A program made the translations under genes and the position numbers. Below the pieces are notes generated by a model. That model was not told where the DNA came from. It was given only the letters and a program-made list of their open reading frames with translations, and did not search any database. A DNA stretch of 64,000 bases from Istiophorus platypterus (taxonomy: Eukaryota > Chordata > Actinopteri > Istiophoriformes > Istiophoridae): the NCBI GenBank assembly GCA_016859345.1, contig CM029122.1:25387075-25451074 (forward strand). The letters are read 5' to 3'. This document shows, in pieces, positions 1-12,504 of the stretch. Position 1 is the first letter of the stretch; every line of letters begins with the position of its first letter.

Positions 1-59
1 CAACCCACTTATGGCATCACTTTTTGATAAGTACTTAGATTGTGTTCTGTAGAAAATTA

Positions 60-440
60 ATAAATCAATAAGGGTAATTTGACATTGCAAAGTGTTCGGT
101 GCATGAACAATGTTAGTGATGTCAGCTACTGATGTTGGGCAATAAAGTTTTTCTTAAAAGGGAGTTGAGGTCTGGGCTCTGTGCCACCCAATCAAGTTCT
201 TCTACATGAAACCGAGAAAACATCTCCTCATAGTTTTTGCACTGTCATATTTGAAACATGAATAGGACTTCCTCACACTGTTACCACAAAGTTGGGGGAA
301 TACTATTGCTACCATTCCTGCAAATCTCAATGTATTAAGATCTTCCTTATTTGAGACAAAGGAGGCTTGCTCAAACCTAGAAAGTAGCCCTAGACCAAAT
401 TACACAAAGGGATCTCCACATACTTTTGGCTATATAGTTT
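60..440 (-). mobile_element. Tc1-like transposon relic, transposase antisense
   Basis: Decayed Tc1/mariner-type DNA transposon whose transposase reads on the minus strand. Reverse-complemented, the segment matches the C-terminal third of a transposase family common in fish, including the stretch that normally encodes 'EELDWP-QSPDLNP' (around 150-215) and an inverted-repeat end near 415-440 (plus strand 'ccacatacttttggctatat'). A second copy of the same family lies at 51130-51440 on the opposite strand, and the two align over roughly 150 bp. There is no open frame, so it is inactive. The left part is lost or lies outside the window. Family identity comes from memory of fish repeats plus the within-window match. 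Confidence 0.72.
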
Positions 441-2195
441 ACTGCACCTCTATAATTAACCATTATTGTACATATGACCACAATTACAATCTAAATTTTA
501 GTAACGATAAAGAAATCTTATTTTAAGGAAATTCCATCCTCTCATTTGAAACTGTAAAAAAAATATATCATGCATCATGCAGAACAATTGGAGGCACTGA
601 TTGAAGCAACAGAATAATAGGCTCTCCTCTGGTGGATTAAAGATGCCATGCTGTAACTGCCCCCTTCCAATTACAATAGAATCTCTCAAAATATCAAAGC
701 CACTGGTGCTGATGGAGCTGGTCTTAACTGCTCCGCCTGCTCTCTCCCTTTCATCCAAAATGCTGCATGAATATGGATTGTTTAGAGAGAGGAGAGAGGC
801 TTTATGTTGAACTGTTCCCAGCAATACAGGGTAGGGATTTTGCAACACCATTAGTATGGTGAGACGATGGCAGAGCTGCTAAGCAGAGCGGAGTTGGCCT
901 GCAAGTATGAAGCTGGTATATGCAGGCTGTGGTCATACATGCAATCTAATTCAGTCAATCAGAGTGAGCACCATGAAAGATGTATGGCTCCACACAGCAG
1001 TAAAGAACTGTCACATGCATAATAACACACAAACACACACAGGGACATAGATAAATGTAAAGAGATTAAGCATAGGTAGGGGTAAAGGGGTCAACATTAT
1101 GGCTATCAATGCTGCTTCCGATAATTTTGGATTGATTTTGTATAATTCATATGATGAAATAATATTTAGTTTAACATGATTTAACATAAAATTCCAGTTT
1201 TATTCCAGGTTTACAACTATAAATTTCTATTTTTTAATGTGATAATGTTTGAAAAATAATTTGAGCTGTCAGATATTCAGACATTTTCTAAACAAGTAAG
1301 TGAAAACTATTTGACGAAGAAAACATAAGCAGACATATAATCATTAATCTAAATGTTTATTGTTAACATCGCAGTTTACAGACTAACCTTGCTTCAAACT
1401 TTTATTTAAGAAACTAAAAGAATCCGATGATACAATTTTACCCATTCAGGTAAACAATTTGTCACATTATAAGTAGTATTGTTCCATTTTATAGTAAATA
1501 TTTAATCACTAAAATGTAGCATAAATAATTAGGTGATAATCAATAACTTAATCAACACTGGCCAGATTTTCCTTCTCAGGGGGGCCAACTGACAAAAATT
1601 AGTTGCTGGGCCCTCATTAACCCATTTCTTGCAATGTCTACAGTTATGCTAGAACATCCATGATTTGCTATGTGGTTATTTGATTTAACATTTTAATTTA
1701 GAAATGTGAGATGTGTACAAAACTGACATGATGATAGAATTTAAAGCTAGGTTTTGATGCAGCAGTCTTCTTCAAGACCCACATAAAAAGCCCTATCATG
1801 TCCATACATTTTGTGTTTAAGTGGTATACCTTGCATTTCCAGAAATAATTCCATTAAAGTAGCAACTTGACACAAATAACCTAGTGTTTTTGGGGTCCTT
1901 GGAGTTTAGCTCTGCCTGAAGGCAGTTCCCCCTTTTTCCAGGTCGGTAGTTCAGTTTGATCAACAGAAAATGAATCAATTGCGTTGAAGTAATTGATCAA
2001 GCAGGCATGCTATTTACTTTCTGGTTTTAGCTTTATACTTATCTTTATACTTATCTAAAGCAATAATTTGATTTATGAAAAGGTAACTATTGACATATCA
2101 TTGATCAAAATAATCACAAATTGCATCCATCATAGTGGAAATGAATGAGACACATAAATGCATATATGCTTGCAAGTAATTTTTATGCCTACACT
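441..2195. other. Gene-free AT-rich intergenic stretch
   Basis: No coding exon, RNA gene or named repeat could be supported. Two overlapping ORFs near 500-850 (117 aa on minus, 69 aa on plus) have no recognisable motif and look like chance frames. A segment near 1570-1620 rich in GGGCC motifs may be a repeat fragment, but this is not established. Confidence 0.6.
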
Positions 2196-2434
<239 letters not shown>

Positions 2435-2445
2435 CAGACAGATAG

Positions 2446-3140
2446 CAGAAACCATAGGAAGAAGAGGTAATGCACTGGTGAGCTAAGGATGATATCTAGC
2501 CAGGTCAAGAACACTCTATAGGAGGTAAGCGCATCATTGTCAAAGACTAAAATCAAGACAGACAGGTCTGATTAGATTTTCCAAAAAACTTCTAAAAACG
2601 CCTCAGCAGTTTTGGAAAAAGATTCTTTGGACTGATGAAACCAAGATTAACTTGCACCAGAATGATGGGAAGAGAAGAATATGGAGAAGGAAAGGAAACG
2701 ACTCATGATCCAAAGCCACCACATCATCTGTCAGACATGGTGGAGCAGTGTTATGTCACGGACATGTATGGCTGCCAATGGATCTGGGTCAGTGGTGTTT
2801 ACTGATGATGTGACTGCTGAAAGAAGCAGCAGGATGAATTCTGAAGTGTACAGGACTCAACTATCTGCTCAGATTCTGCCAAATGCTGCAAAACTGATAA
2901 GATGGTGCTTCACTGTACAGATGGACAATGACCCAAAATATAATGCAAAAGCTACCCAAGAGTTTCTTATGGCAAAGAAATGGAATATTCTTCAATGGCC
3001 ATGTCAGTCACCTGACCTCAATGTAGTTGAGGATGCATTTCACAAACAAGCAGCAACTGAATGCATTAAAGGCCTGGTAAAGTATCTCAAGGGAAGAAAC
3101 TCAGCATTTAGTGATGTCCATGGCTTCCAGACTTGAGGCA
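2446..3140 (+). mobile_element. Tc1/mariner transposase relic (DD34E), frameshifted
   Basis: Broken transposase of the Tc1 DD34E type, which would have catalysed cut-and-paste transposition. The first catalytic Asp is visible in WTDETKIN at about 2628-2651. The second is in MDNDPKYNAKA (codon 2924-2926). The third residue, Glu, is in SPDLNVVED (codon 3029-3031). The last two are separated by exactly 34 residues, as in Tc1. The first Asp is in a different frame from the others, so at least one frameshift lies between them. The surviving open frame is 2681-3136 (151 aa), against about 340 aa for an intact transposase. The DNA-binding N-terminus at 2446-2600 is only faintly recognisable. No intact terminal repeats were found. 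Confidence 0.88.
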
Positions 3141-5561
3141 GTCATTAACTACAAAGGATTTTCACCCAAGTATTAAAAATAATCCTAATATTTTATTATT
3201 ATTATTATTTTGGCTTGTCAAATGACTTTTGAGCCTCTGAAAATGAGGGGCAATATCTAAAAAGGGTTGTAATTCCTAAATGTTTAACTTGATATTTTAA
3301 TTAAAGCCCATGAATTAAAGCCAAAATTCTACATTGCATTCACATCTTAACAGCTTTGTTAAAATCCATTGTGTTGGTATATATAGGAAAAATTATGTTA
3401 ATTGTGTCACTGTCCCATTACTTATGGATATAATAGTATATGTTATTTTTATAATGCATTGTATCAAATGACAATGTGGAAACATTATGACAATGTGAGA
3501 GGGGTCACTTTTAATGATATGAATTATCACTGGATTCTGTAGTGAGATACAGTTCATTGTTAAGGTGCACTTAATTGACAGTTTTTGTTCACTCTCATGG
3601 CTCTCATAGCATTGTTTTAGGCTGCAGCAGGTAGCAGGTCTTCTGTGGAAAAGATCTAAAAACCTATGTTGCACTACCTGCTTTACACTACCTTTAGAGA
3701 CACAGTGAAACAGCAGCACCTTAGACCTTGACGGGCGGATGGTTTGGCCGCACGTTTGATAAGAAAATTCATGGATGTGGAGCCACAGCGGTAGGTTATA
3801 TGCTTAATTAACTTTGTATATTCCTGTTGTCAGGTAAACTCATTGTTTAAGTACTGAATACTTAACAGTAGCATTAGCTCATCACTTTAGCTCATTAACT
3901 AGCTATTGTGTTTGTAAACTTGACTCCACTGTACACGCTTGGCACACATCACTGTTGTAGCTGCTGTTACCTGTTGTTTTCTCTCTATAATCCCACACAA
4001 CGGTGGTGTCTTTGAGACAAATAACAAGTGTTTGTCATATTTAATCCCTGCAATGTAACTGCACCCAGTTTTAAACAATGGACACAACATGATACTGTCA
4101 GCAAATTGTCCATCATACATCCTCAAGTACAGCTGAGATGACAGAAGTGGTCAAATGAGAAAAAGTGGAAAAAAGAGACTCATAGCTGAGCAACAATAAA
4201 CACACTCTGTTCAGGCCCTAAAAATCTGCCTATAAGGACTTGCCAGTTAAACCTGTGTGGCCAGATCAGTGGCTTTAGAGTGAGTTTAATTTACTTCATA
4301 TTGTTTTGTAATTTTTAAAGATACAATAATATTCTGAAATATTTTAATTTATATCTGTGTCATCAGTATTATACTGATTTCTTGTGACTTTATCCAGCTC
4401 AATATTAGTTTTAACTTCTTTTATATTGTAAATATAGTGAGTTTCTGATATTTTAATAATGTATACAATATTCCACATTTTTTTTTTCTTTTTAGACATC
4501 AAATTACTGCAGTCTACCAGTCTAACAGTGCTGTCTCATCGTACAGTAGCAGCAAAACAACTGACCATGCAGGTAGAATCAGAAATACTGATCTGTAAAT
4601 CTATAAATGGAAGTCACACCTTTGTTGGTTTTGCTAAAATTCCTCCCCCAATTATTGCTGATTAAAATACTTGATTATGAATTTAAAAATGAAATTAATT
4701 GTTGGTCAAACTTCATGTTATTTTCTTTGGGCTAAAGTTAGGGTCATATGTATTGTAGTCTTGTATCACAAACTGAATGTGTTAAACATTTTGTGTGAAT
4801 ACATTCAAACGTATGAATGTACAAAAAATAATTGAACAAATAGATTTTTTTTTTTGATCTCTATGGAGATCTGAAGCTGCGCATAACAATTTGTGAACAA
4901 ATTAAAGAAAAAAGATTTGAAGATTTGCACAAAGGGTTTGTCATCGGTGTTTTCCATGCAAGTCTCCAAACCACCATCATTGTGTTTAGCCTGCATCTCA
5001 GAGGATACTTGGTGGCTAAAAAAGGGAAATTTAGAGTAAGTGTCCTGTTTCAAGTTGAGCCCAAACCCACTTTGTACAGTTTGTAAATTCTGTTAGGGTA
5101 GTGGTTACCAAACTGGTGTGTGGCAGTATTGAGATTAAGGATATATCACACATTTTAAAATTGTTATATACAATTGTTGAAAGAGTTCCCTTTAAAATAC
5201 CTAAAAAAAAAGTGATATGTTAGTGATTGCATTTAAATTTTTTGCAAAGTTATTGCACTTTAAAGTTATACTTCTGGGCATTTCATTCTTTCAAGGCCTT
5301 TTGAATCAAAAAGCATGAGAGATTTAAAAAATATTTTTCTGAAGTGTTTTAGTGAACACTTTGTTCTTAAAATTATTTTTGGTGAATGATTTAGAAATGT
5401 TTTATCTGGCAATACTAACCAGAAACCTGTATAGTTTGGAACAGCTTTATGCAATTACCTCCTGCATCAGTGTTGGCAAATACAATAAAGGTTTTGTTTA
5501 TTAAAAGCATCTTTTATTTAATGTTTTTTTATTTCTTACTGGTAAGTAACCTTTACTTAAT
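3141..5561. other. Gene-free intergenic stretch
   Basis: AT-rich, with a short (TTA)n run near 3192-3208. Small ORFs (up to 108 aa on minus at 3393-3719) show no domain, membrane or signal-peptide pattern. The block at about 3560-3800 is slightly GC-richer and could be a repeat fragment, but no family was recognised. Confidence 0.55.
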
Positions 5562-5990
5562 AATTTCCAGAACAAAATTGCAAAGAATTTCTGTGCCGAA
5601 ATTGATACCAAGCTTTTTTAAGTAAATGTTAGTCAAATAATGCAAATTAAAAGATAGCTCCAGTAAGTCGGCAGCTTATAAAAACCAAGTATTTTCAAAG
5701 CAATGGTTAAGTATATGTAGCAATAGTCTGACTAAAATTTACTAATGAAAATTTACTCAGACTACACATGAAAACAGAAATAGACATTTTTTTGATTAAA
5801 CACAATGCTTATTGGTATGCTGACTTTACTGAGAATATCCTCTGTTACATTTACTAGGAATTTCTGTGTGGAAATTGTTACCAGGGTTTTTATAAGTAAA
5901 TATCACTCCATATTTTTTCCAGCATAGTTAAATTTCTAGATATGTGAAGTAGCTGACAGCTGATAAAAGTATACTTTCAGAGAAAGAGAT
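5562..5990 (+). repeat. Pair of diverged direct repeats
   Basis: Two related segments in the same orientation about 273 bp apart. Core 5586-5628 and core 5858-5902 share the pattern AATTTCTGTGnnGAAATTG followed by TACCA, a T-run and AAGTAAAT. Both are followed about 80-90 bp later by a second shared motif around 'cagcttataaaa' / 'cagctgataaaa' (near 5675 and 5961). The similarity shows a tandem duplication or two insertions of one family. No coding capacity. Confidence 0.65.
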
Positions 5991-8900
5991 AGGTCCCACT
6001 CACACAGGTATACTGTATTATAGACTCTTGTCTCCCACACACACTCACACTGACCTGAGATCTGTTTCATTTACAATCACACAATTAGCATACCTGAGAT
6101 GCTACAGTAACAACATTCCCCAAGAGACTGATCAGACAGTAAACAGCATTACATAGAAGCACAGATGCTGTTGATTTGTTTCCTTCTGGCTGATCTCTAT
6201 TGTGTCTGCACTGATTCATCTGGACTGTTTTGATCACATCATCTAATGAAATAAGTATTGCAAAGTCTCATGAACTTTTACTGCTCCATTACTCTCCAAT
6301 TCAGTCTGACAAGTTCTCAGGCATCATGCTGGCTGATATCCATGTCAGTTTAAAGCTAATTTTGATAACTGCAAGTCAATTTTTTGCTCTGGAGCTGACT
6401 TAACTGACTGTAAGTCCACCTCTTGGTGAAGTTGAAAGTGTGTATTGTCATAAGGCCTTTCAATTATTGAGTCCAGCCACATTCAAACCTATTCAGTTAT
6501 ATGATAAATGGACTGATATCAAGATCACATAAACAAGATCGCACACTGGATGTTTTAGCCAATCAGATGACACTTTTTGTCTTCAAATAAACAGAAAAAA
6601 TCCCCCTTGTCTATCTACACTATATGTTTCTTTTATCATAAAGAAATATTTCCATTGATGCTCAGTTGAGCTCTTTTTCAGATTTAACTTCTGATTCCCA
6701 TAAATGCTGGTTTAGGTAGGTTAAGAGCTCTAATGGACTAGTTTTGCAGCTTAAATCTGAGTAAAAAAGAAATTGTGATAACCGTAAAAAGTATTTGCAG
6801 GATCTTCAAGGGGGAGGGAGATCTGGTTTTCTCAATCTCTTTCTTAATACTCAGTGATGGGGTTCTATGTGAACACAAAATTTCCTGCCAAATAATCTTG
6901 GTTATTTCGCAAGACAGATTTCTGTGTTATTTGTTTTGCCTCTCAAAATTCAGAGGTGCCAGTAATTTCAACTAGGCCTGTACTTATATTTATTTTCAGT
7001 GTATCCTTTTTCAACTCATGTGATACAAACCAAGCTCACTTCAATCATAGTTCTAAGTATCTTCTAAAATGTATCCATACAGGAATTATCTGTATTGTAT
7101 TTAAGCCACTGGTAATGAATTAAAACATGCCTTTTCTCGTCACATGTTGGTTAGCCCACAGTTTGCTCCTAAAGTTTTGGAGATTTTAATTGTATGATGA
7201 AACCTTTTATGAGAGGTCATTTGAGCCCACAGCATCTGAAAGTTAAAGTTATACTATATGAATGACATCTAGCAGTGGCAGCAGTTTATAGATGAGAAAA
7301 AATAGGATGTATCCTACTTCTTAGTGAGAGGTTTTAGTGAAAATGTAACAGATATCAATATTATGTTATATCTGACTAGACTATTTACAGTAACAAAACC
7401 TCAATCCTGTTCATTTAAGACTGTGAGTCTGAGAAATTGTGTATATATTTAAGAAAGTGTGTGTTTAGGTGATGGGAAAGGAGAGTGTGGCTTGGGTTAC
7501 AGCAAAGCCTAATTCTCTGGTAACAGGAGCTAAGTCTTCGTCGCAGAATGACAGGTTCCCACACCCTCCATCCGATAACTCTGGTTCTCACACACTACCC
7601 ATCTTGACTGTGGCACATGAGTAACACTGCAGACTGTTGCTAAGTCCACTCACACCAGTTGGAGTTTGCGTGCAGAGTTCTCCACATGTGTGTACTAACA
7701 CTCTCAAGTTACAGGAATGGTTTGCACCAAAGAATGGTGAGCAGACCTGATTACTGGTTGCCCTGGCCATTGATACATTGGTGAAACACACACACATGCA
7801 TACAGTCCTCTTTGTTCCTTTATAGTCACTATACACCCGGACTCAGGCAACACACATATTCTAGAGGAGAAAAGGCCTCAACATCAAGTGAGGTGACCCT
7901 GCAGGGCACAGTAACTATACATTTTGTGCACAAAATAAAACACATTTATAAATACACAATTTATAAATGTAATCAGAGAGCCTTGCTGTTCAAGTATAAA
8001 CACATTTATAGAGGGTCTAATTGAGTAGCATTGTAATGCCTGACTGATATTAAAATATTAAGCCGAAGTAGAGAATTCCCCTCGTCATGAGTATTTCTTA
8101 ATTCAGAGAGAGATGAGGTTTCAAATCATGAGGCACAGAGACACAGAAAGAGGGAAGGATACTGAGAGAGCAAGTGCACAACACTTGCCTAAAGAAGGTG
8201 ATGTCAGTGATAGAGCCCAGCACCGCTGCAATGATTTTGTTTTCAAACTTTTGTTTCTGTGAGCTAAGAGAGTGTGAAAATCCATGCAACCTTACTAGAG
8301 AATGTATTGATGTAAAAAGGCAACAAAAAAGAAAAGGATGTCCACTGAAAAGCACAAACACACAATAGGCAATTATGGCCTCTGGAGAGAACCACAGGCA
8401 ATAATGAAATGATAGCACAGTCCGAGTCAAATGAAAAAGCAGTTACATTACTAATTACTCAGCAGCAAAAGTAATGTGCTATATTATTTGTTACTTTCAT
8501 TAATTAGACATTGAGTCTTAAAAAAAAGGAGAAAGGTCTACTTTTTGGAGAGATATTCTGACCATCCAGCAGTTAGCCTCAGTGATTGCACACAGCTCTC
8601 TAGAAGTCCTAGACTCAGCTGCATTGTTCATACACCATCCAGCACAAAACAAAACTAGATGACTACCCATTGTAGGAGTTCACCCAGTTAACGTTTGCCA
8701 TTTAAGAATATATACATAACTGACAGGACTTGCATCTTTCCTCTTTTGACTGCCAAAGGCTAATCAACTTTCCAAACTTCAAGACCCTGTGCCAAGCTAG
8801 CATACCTTGGACCAGCCTCTCCACTGTACACAGAGAGACAAAAATTGATTTCGACCTTCCATCTTACCCATAGTGAGTGAAAAAGCCACCTCCCAAATTT

Positions 8901-10710
8901 CAAAATAAAATCAAAGCAAAGCTGTAATTACTGAACTCTAAATTCCTCACTCATTAAAAAAAAAGTTAATTTTACTTAAATATGTCACTAAATAATGGGT
9001 TACTGCATAGCAATGCCCTTCCCTAAGCCCTGACCCCTTAATTACTCTTCCTAAGCCTATCGAGTTTTCAAATATAGCCCTGCACTGTAACTGTTTACAA
9101 TGCTAAGTCTGACTAGTTGTATTATTTTTTTTAATCATGGGGTTCCTGTCTTCATCCAGAAGAAGACAAACTCAGGCGACTCATTTTTTAACCAGTGATT
9201 ACAGATTTTAGCTTGGGGAAAATATAGAAGCAATAGCTAACAAGTAAGTAACATTAACTCCAAGAGTGGATTAAACTCTGTTTTTTGTGACTAATGGGTC
9301 TGGCTGACTTATATGAAAATGAGAGACATCCCAAAGTTTCATAAATATACATTAAGAATATTATGTTAACTTGAAAAAATACTATAAAGGAAAAATTAGA
9401 AAAGGCTGTTCTGTGGACATTGTGATTATGTGTCACACACTTTATCCAGGGTACTTTGGATTTTTTTCCGTCTAGCATGGTGTCATTCAGATGCTTAAAT
9501 ACATGATAATAAATTGCCTTGACAAACAAAACAAAGGCTAGATTATTAATTTATTTTTCAATTTTCCAATTGTTTAACTGTTTAACTCATACAAGAGAAT
9601 TTAAGGATGAGGACAAAACAAAGAGTTTGGCAAATTCATCTCAAATAAGCTCCACCAAATCCAATAAAGACCAGGACAAAAGCAATAATGTTACTCTGAA
9701 CTCTGAAATATTGTATGCAGTATTGGGTAGAGCCAGGATTGGGTAGTCACATGTGGGACTTGTGTTACACTGGCTCCCACACATATGGATAATAATTTAG
9801 CCAGCTAATGATATGCTAGATCTTGGTCTAGGAAAAATGCTAGGATGCTAGTGTAGAACACTAGTTGACGAGGCATGCTAACTTTAGAAGTTGATTCTTG
9901 AGCAAACAAAGCCTTTCCTTCCTTTTGATCTTTTATTTTTGGTTACAGAAATGCAATTACAAAAGAGTAATCAAAACTTTTTAAATGTTGAATAACACTC
10001 TTAGAATGTCATACATACCCACAGTTTCTGGAGAAATCCAAAGCTTGGCAGTTGGCAAACTATGATTGGTCAATCACTGATTGGGGTAGCAGTTTAGCAT
10101 CAGTTCTCATTGATAAATATAAGGGTATAGCTTCAGAGATATGATTATGGCTTGAACCATTTCAGGCATGGCATGTTTGTCATTAAGGAGATCATTTTTG
10201 CTGCTGAGTACAGTTAAATGTTTTTTGCAAGAAAATGATTATACTTCCAGCAAGAATAAATGATTTAAGGGCATTATACAGACCTCACTGCCTGACTGCC
10301 TGATGGGAAACCAATTGGAAACAGCTCTGCATTCTTTCCCTAACTCCTAAAGACATTTGTTTCCTACAACAAGGGAATAGTCCATAAAACCATGTTCAAT
10401 CATATTCTAATTGTCTTGTGACACAATGACAGGGAATCCGCTGGTCTTTGATTGTTTAACTGAGATCTAGGGAGGGAGACCACAGGGTCAGTAAAGCACA
10501 TACATAAATGGGCCATTGGAAAAGGTTTAGTAGTCATTTCAAGACCGCTTTTAAAATTAGTGTAACTTAGAGATCAAGATTCATCCGTGCTTGAGAAAAA
10601 TATATATATATATGCTTGGTAGAATCTCAGTTTCGACTTCACAGATACACAGATTCAGAAAATACCTACTGCTTTGTCATAATCATTTATGCACTGTAAT
10701 CTCAGACTGT
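5991..10710. other. Gene-free intergenic stretch
   Basis: Almost 5 kb with no supportable gene. The scattered ORFs (for example 8098-8430 minus, 110 aa; 9254-9529 minus, 91 aa) lack recognisable domains, and no paired splice sites bounding a conserved frame were seen. No tRNA-like or rRNA sequence was noticed. Confidence 0.55.
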
Positions 10711-10731
10711 CACACACACACACACATATAA

Positions 10732-10762
<31 letters not shown>

Positions 10763-10793
10763 CACACACACACACAACCACACACACACACAC
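10711..10793. repeat. Compound (CA)n/(CT)n microsatellite
   Basis: Interrupted CA dinucleotide repeat with a short CT block around 10731-10741 and scattered CAA and TA interruptions, suggesting an old locus. Confidence 0.93.
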
Positions 10794-11571
10794 CTATGCA
10801 CCTAGGATTTAGCTTGCAGGCTTAAACCAAGACAACCCATTGATAAAGCAGTGAGATGATGTATAGCCATAATGATAGTAGGCTAATACTCTCTGAATCC
10901 TTAATCAAGCCCTTGGCCAGACTATTCCATTGAGACACAGTGGATTAACATGCAAAACATTTTGTCCTGCTGAGCCTGATCCCATCTCCCCTTGCCTCTT
11001 TACACCACCTCACCCCTGACCATCATGACAAGCCTGTGACATGCAGGGAAAAGAGCCTCTGACAATGAAATTATCATGTCAGCCAGCCAGACACGAGCAA
11101 GGGAAGAGAAAAAAGCACTTCATCGCTGGTGGATGATGCCTGTGTTAGAGGAAAATTTCTGTATGCTGACTCTTTTCTAAGTTTGAGGAATCTGTTGGTT
11201 TATAACACTCACAAACACCTGTACACCTGTTTAGTTAGGTAATAATCCAATGAGCCAATCATGTGGCAGCAGTGCAATGCATACAGTCATCCATTTACAG
11301 GTAAGGAGCTTCAGTTAATGTACAAATGTCAGTGTGATGTTGAAGTGTTACCACTGTGTTGATATGGGGTTAACTCTCACTCACCAGAGTGTAAACCAGT
11401 GCCAAGGTGATAGCACAGACTATATATAACTCAGCAAAATTCATCTGAATTATAAATACTCATAAATCCATTTAGCATTAATAGATTAACTTCAAAAAAG
11501 AGGCAACTACTTTTTTGAACCAATTGAACCCTACAGATATATATCATTAAAAATAAACATATATGGTCATA

Positions 11572-12504
11572 TACAGTCATTTCAGAAAGTATTAAGGCCC
11601 CTTAAATTTTTGTATTCTTTATTGTCATATAGATTTAAATTACTGGATAACATTACCATTTTGCTCATCAATCCACAATCAATAACTCATAATGAAAAAA
11701 ATGAAAATGTGTTTTTAGAATTTTTTGCAAATTTATTAAAAATCTGAACTCTCTAATTTACCAAAGTATTAGACTTAATTCACTAATTTGTATAATACCC
11801 TTTGGCAGCAACTACAGTTTCAGGATTTTTTGGAGAAGTCTCTGCAAGCTTTGTGCACAGATCCTCTCAAGCTCTTTCAGATGGGATGGGAAACATCTCT
11901 GAACTGCCATTTTTTAGGTATCCCCAAACATGTTCTATGGACTTTGGGTCTGGGCTTTGGCTATGCCCCTCAGGGACAGTCAGAGACTTTTCCAAAAGAC
12001 ACTCCAGCATAGTCATGTCAAATGCTCTCCAGAGCAGGTTTTCTTTGAGAACCTCTATGTTTGGCTGCATTCATCCATCCCTCAATTCTGACATGTCACA
12101 CTGTCCCTGCCACTGAGAAGAACCATATGAAGCTCTGTTAGAGTGACGATTGGGTTCCCAGTCCCAATTAGGTTCTGACCATGGCCCTTCTTGGCCAGTT
12201 TCTCAGTTTGCCCAGATGTCCGACTCTAGCAAGAATCCTGGTGGTTCCATACGTCCATTTCAAAATTATTGAGACCACTCAAAGCTTTAGAAATGGTTTC
12301 ATACCCTTGTCCTTATCTATTACTCACCACTATTTTGTCATAGTTTTCTACAGAGAGTTCCTTGCAACAATATCTAAAAAGATGATTTCACTTTCTCATT
12401 ATGAGTTACTGATTGAATACTAATTGGCAAAAAATATAATTTTTAGCAATCTAAACGTAAGCGAACACCACTGCAGGTTTTGAATACTTTTTGAAGTGAC
12501 TATA
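11572..12504 (-). mobile_element. Internally deleted Tc1-like transposon with terminal inverted repeats
   Basis: The left end ('acagtcatttcagaaagt', from 11573) and the reverse complement of the right end ('atagtcacttcaaaaagt', ending about 12504) are imperfect inverted repeats of the same sequence, defining a ~930-bp element. The interior is antisense to a Tc1-type transposase family very common in fish and matches it from about 11790 to 12115 and again from about 12130 to 12400. Roughly 500 bp of the usual ~1.5-kb element is missing at about 12115. The ORFs across it (104 aa plus, 67 aa minus) are fragments or shadows of the dead transposase. It lies at TA dinucleotides, as expected for Tc1 insertion. 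Confidence 0.85.

Noticed and set aside
11802..12116. 104-aa plus ORF
   Set aside because: It is the antisense of the dead Tc1-like transposase at 11572-12504.
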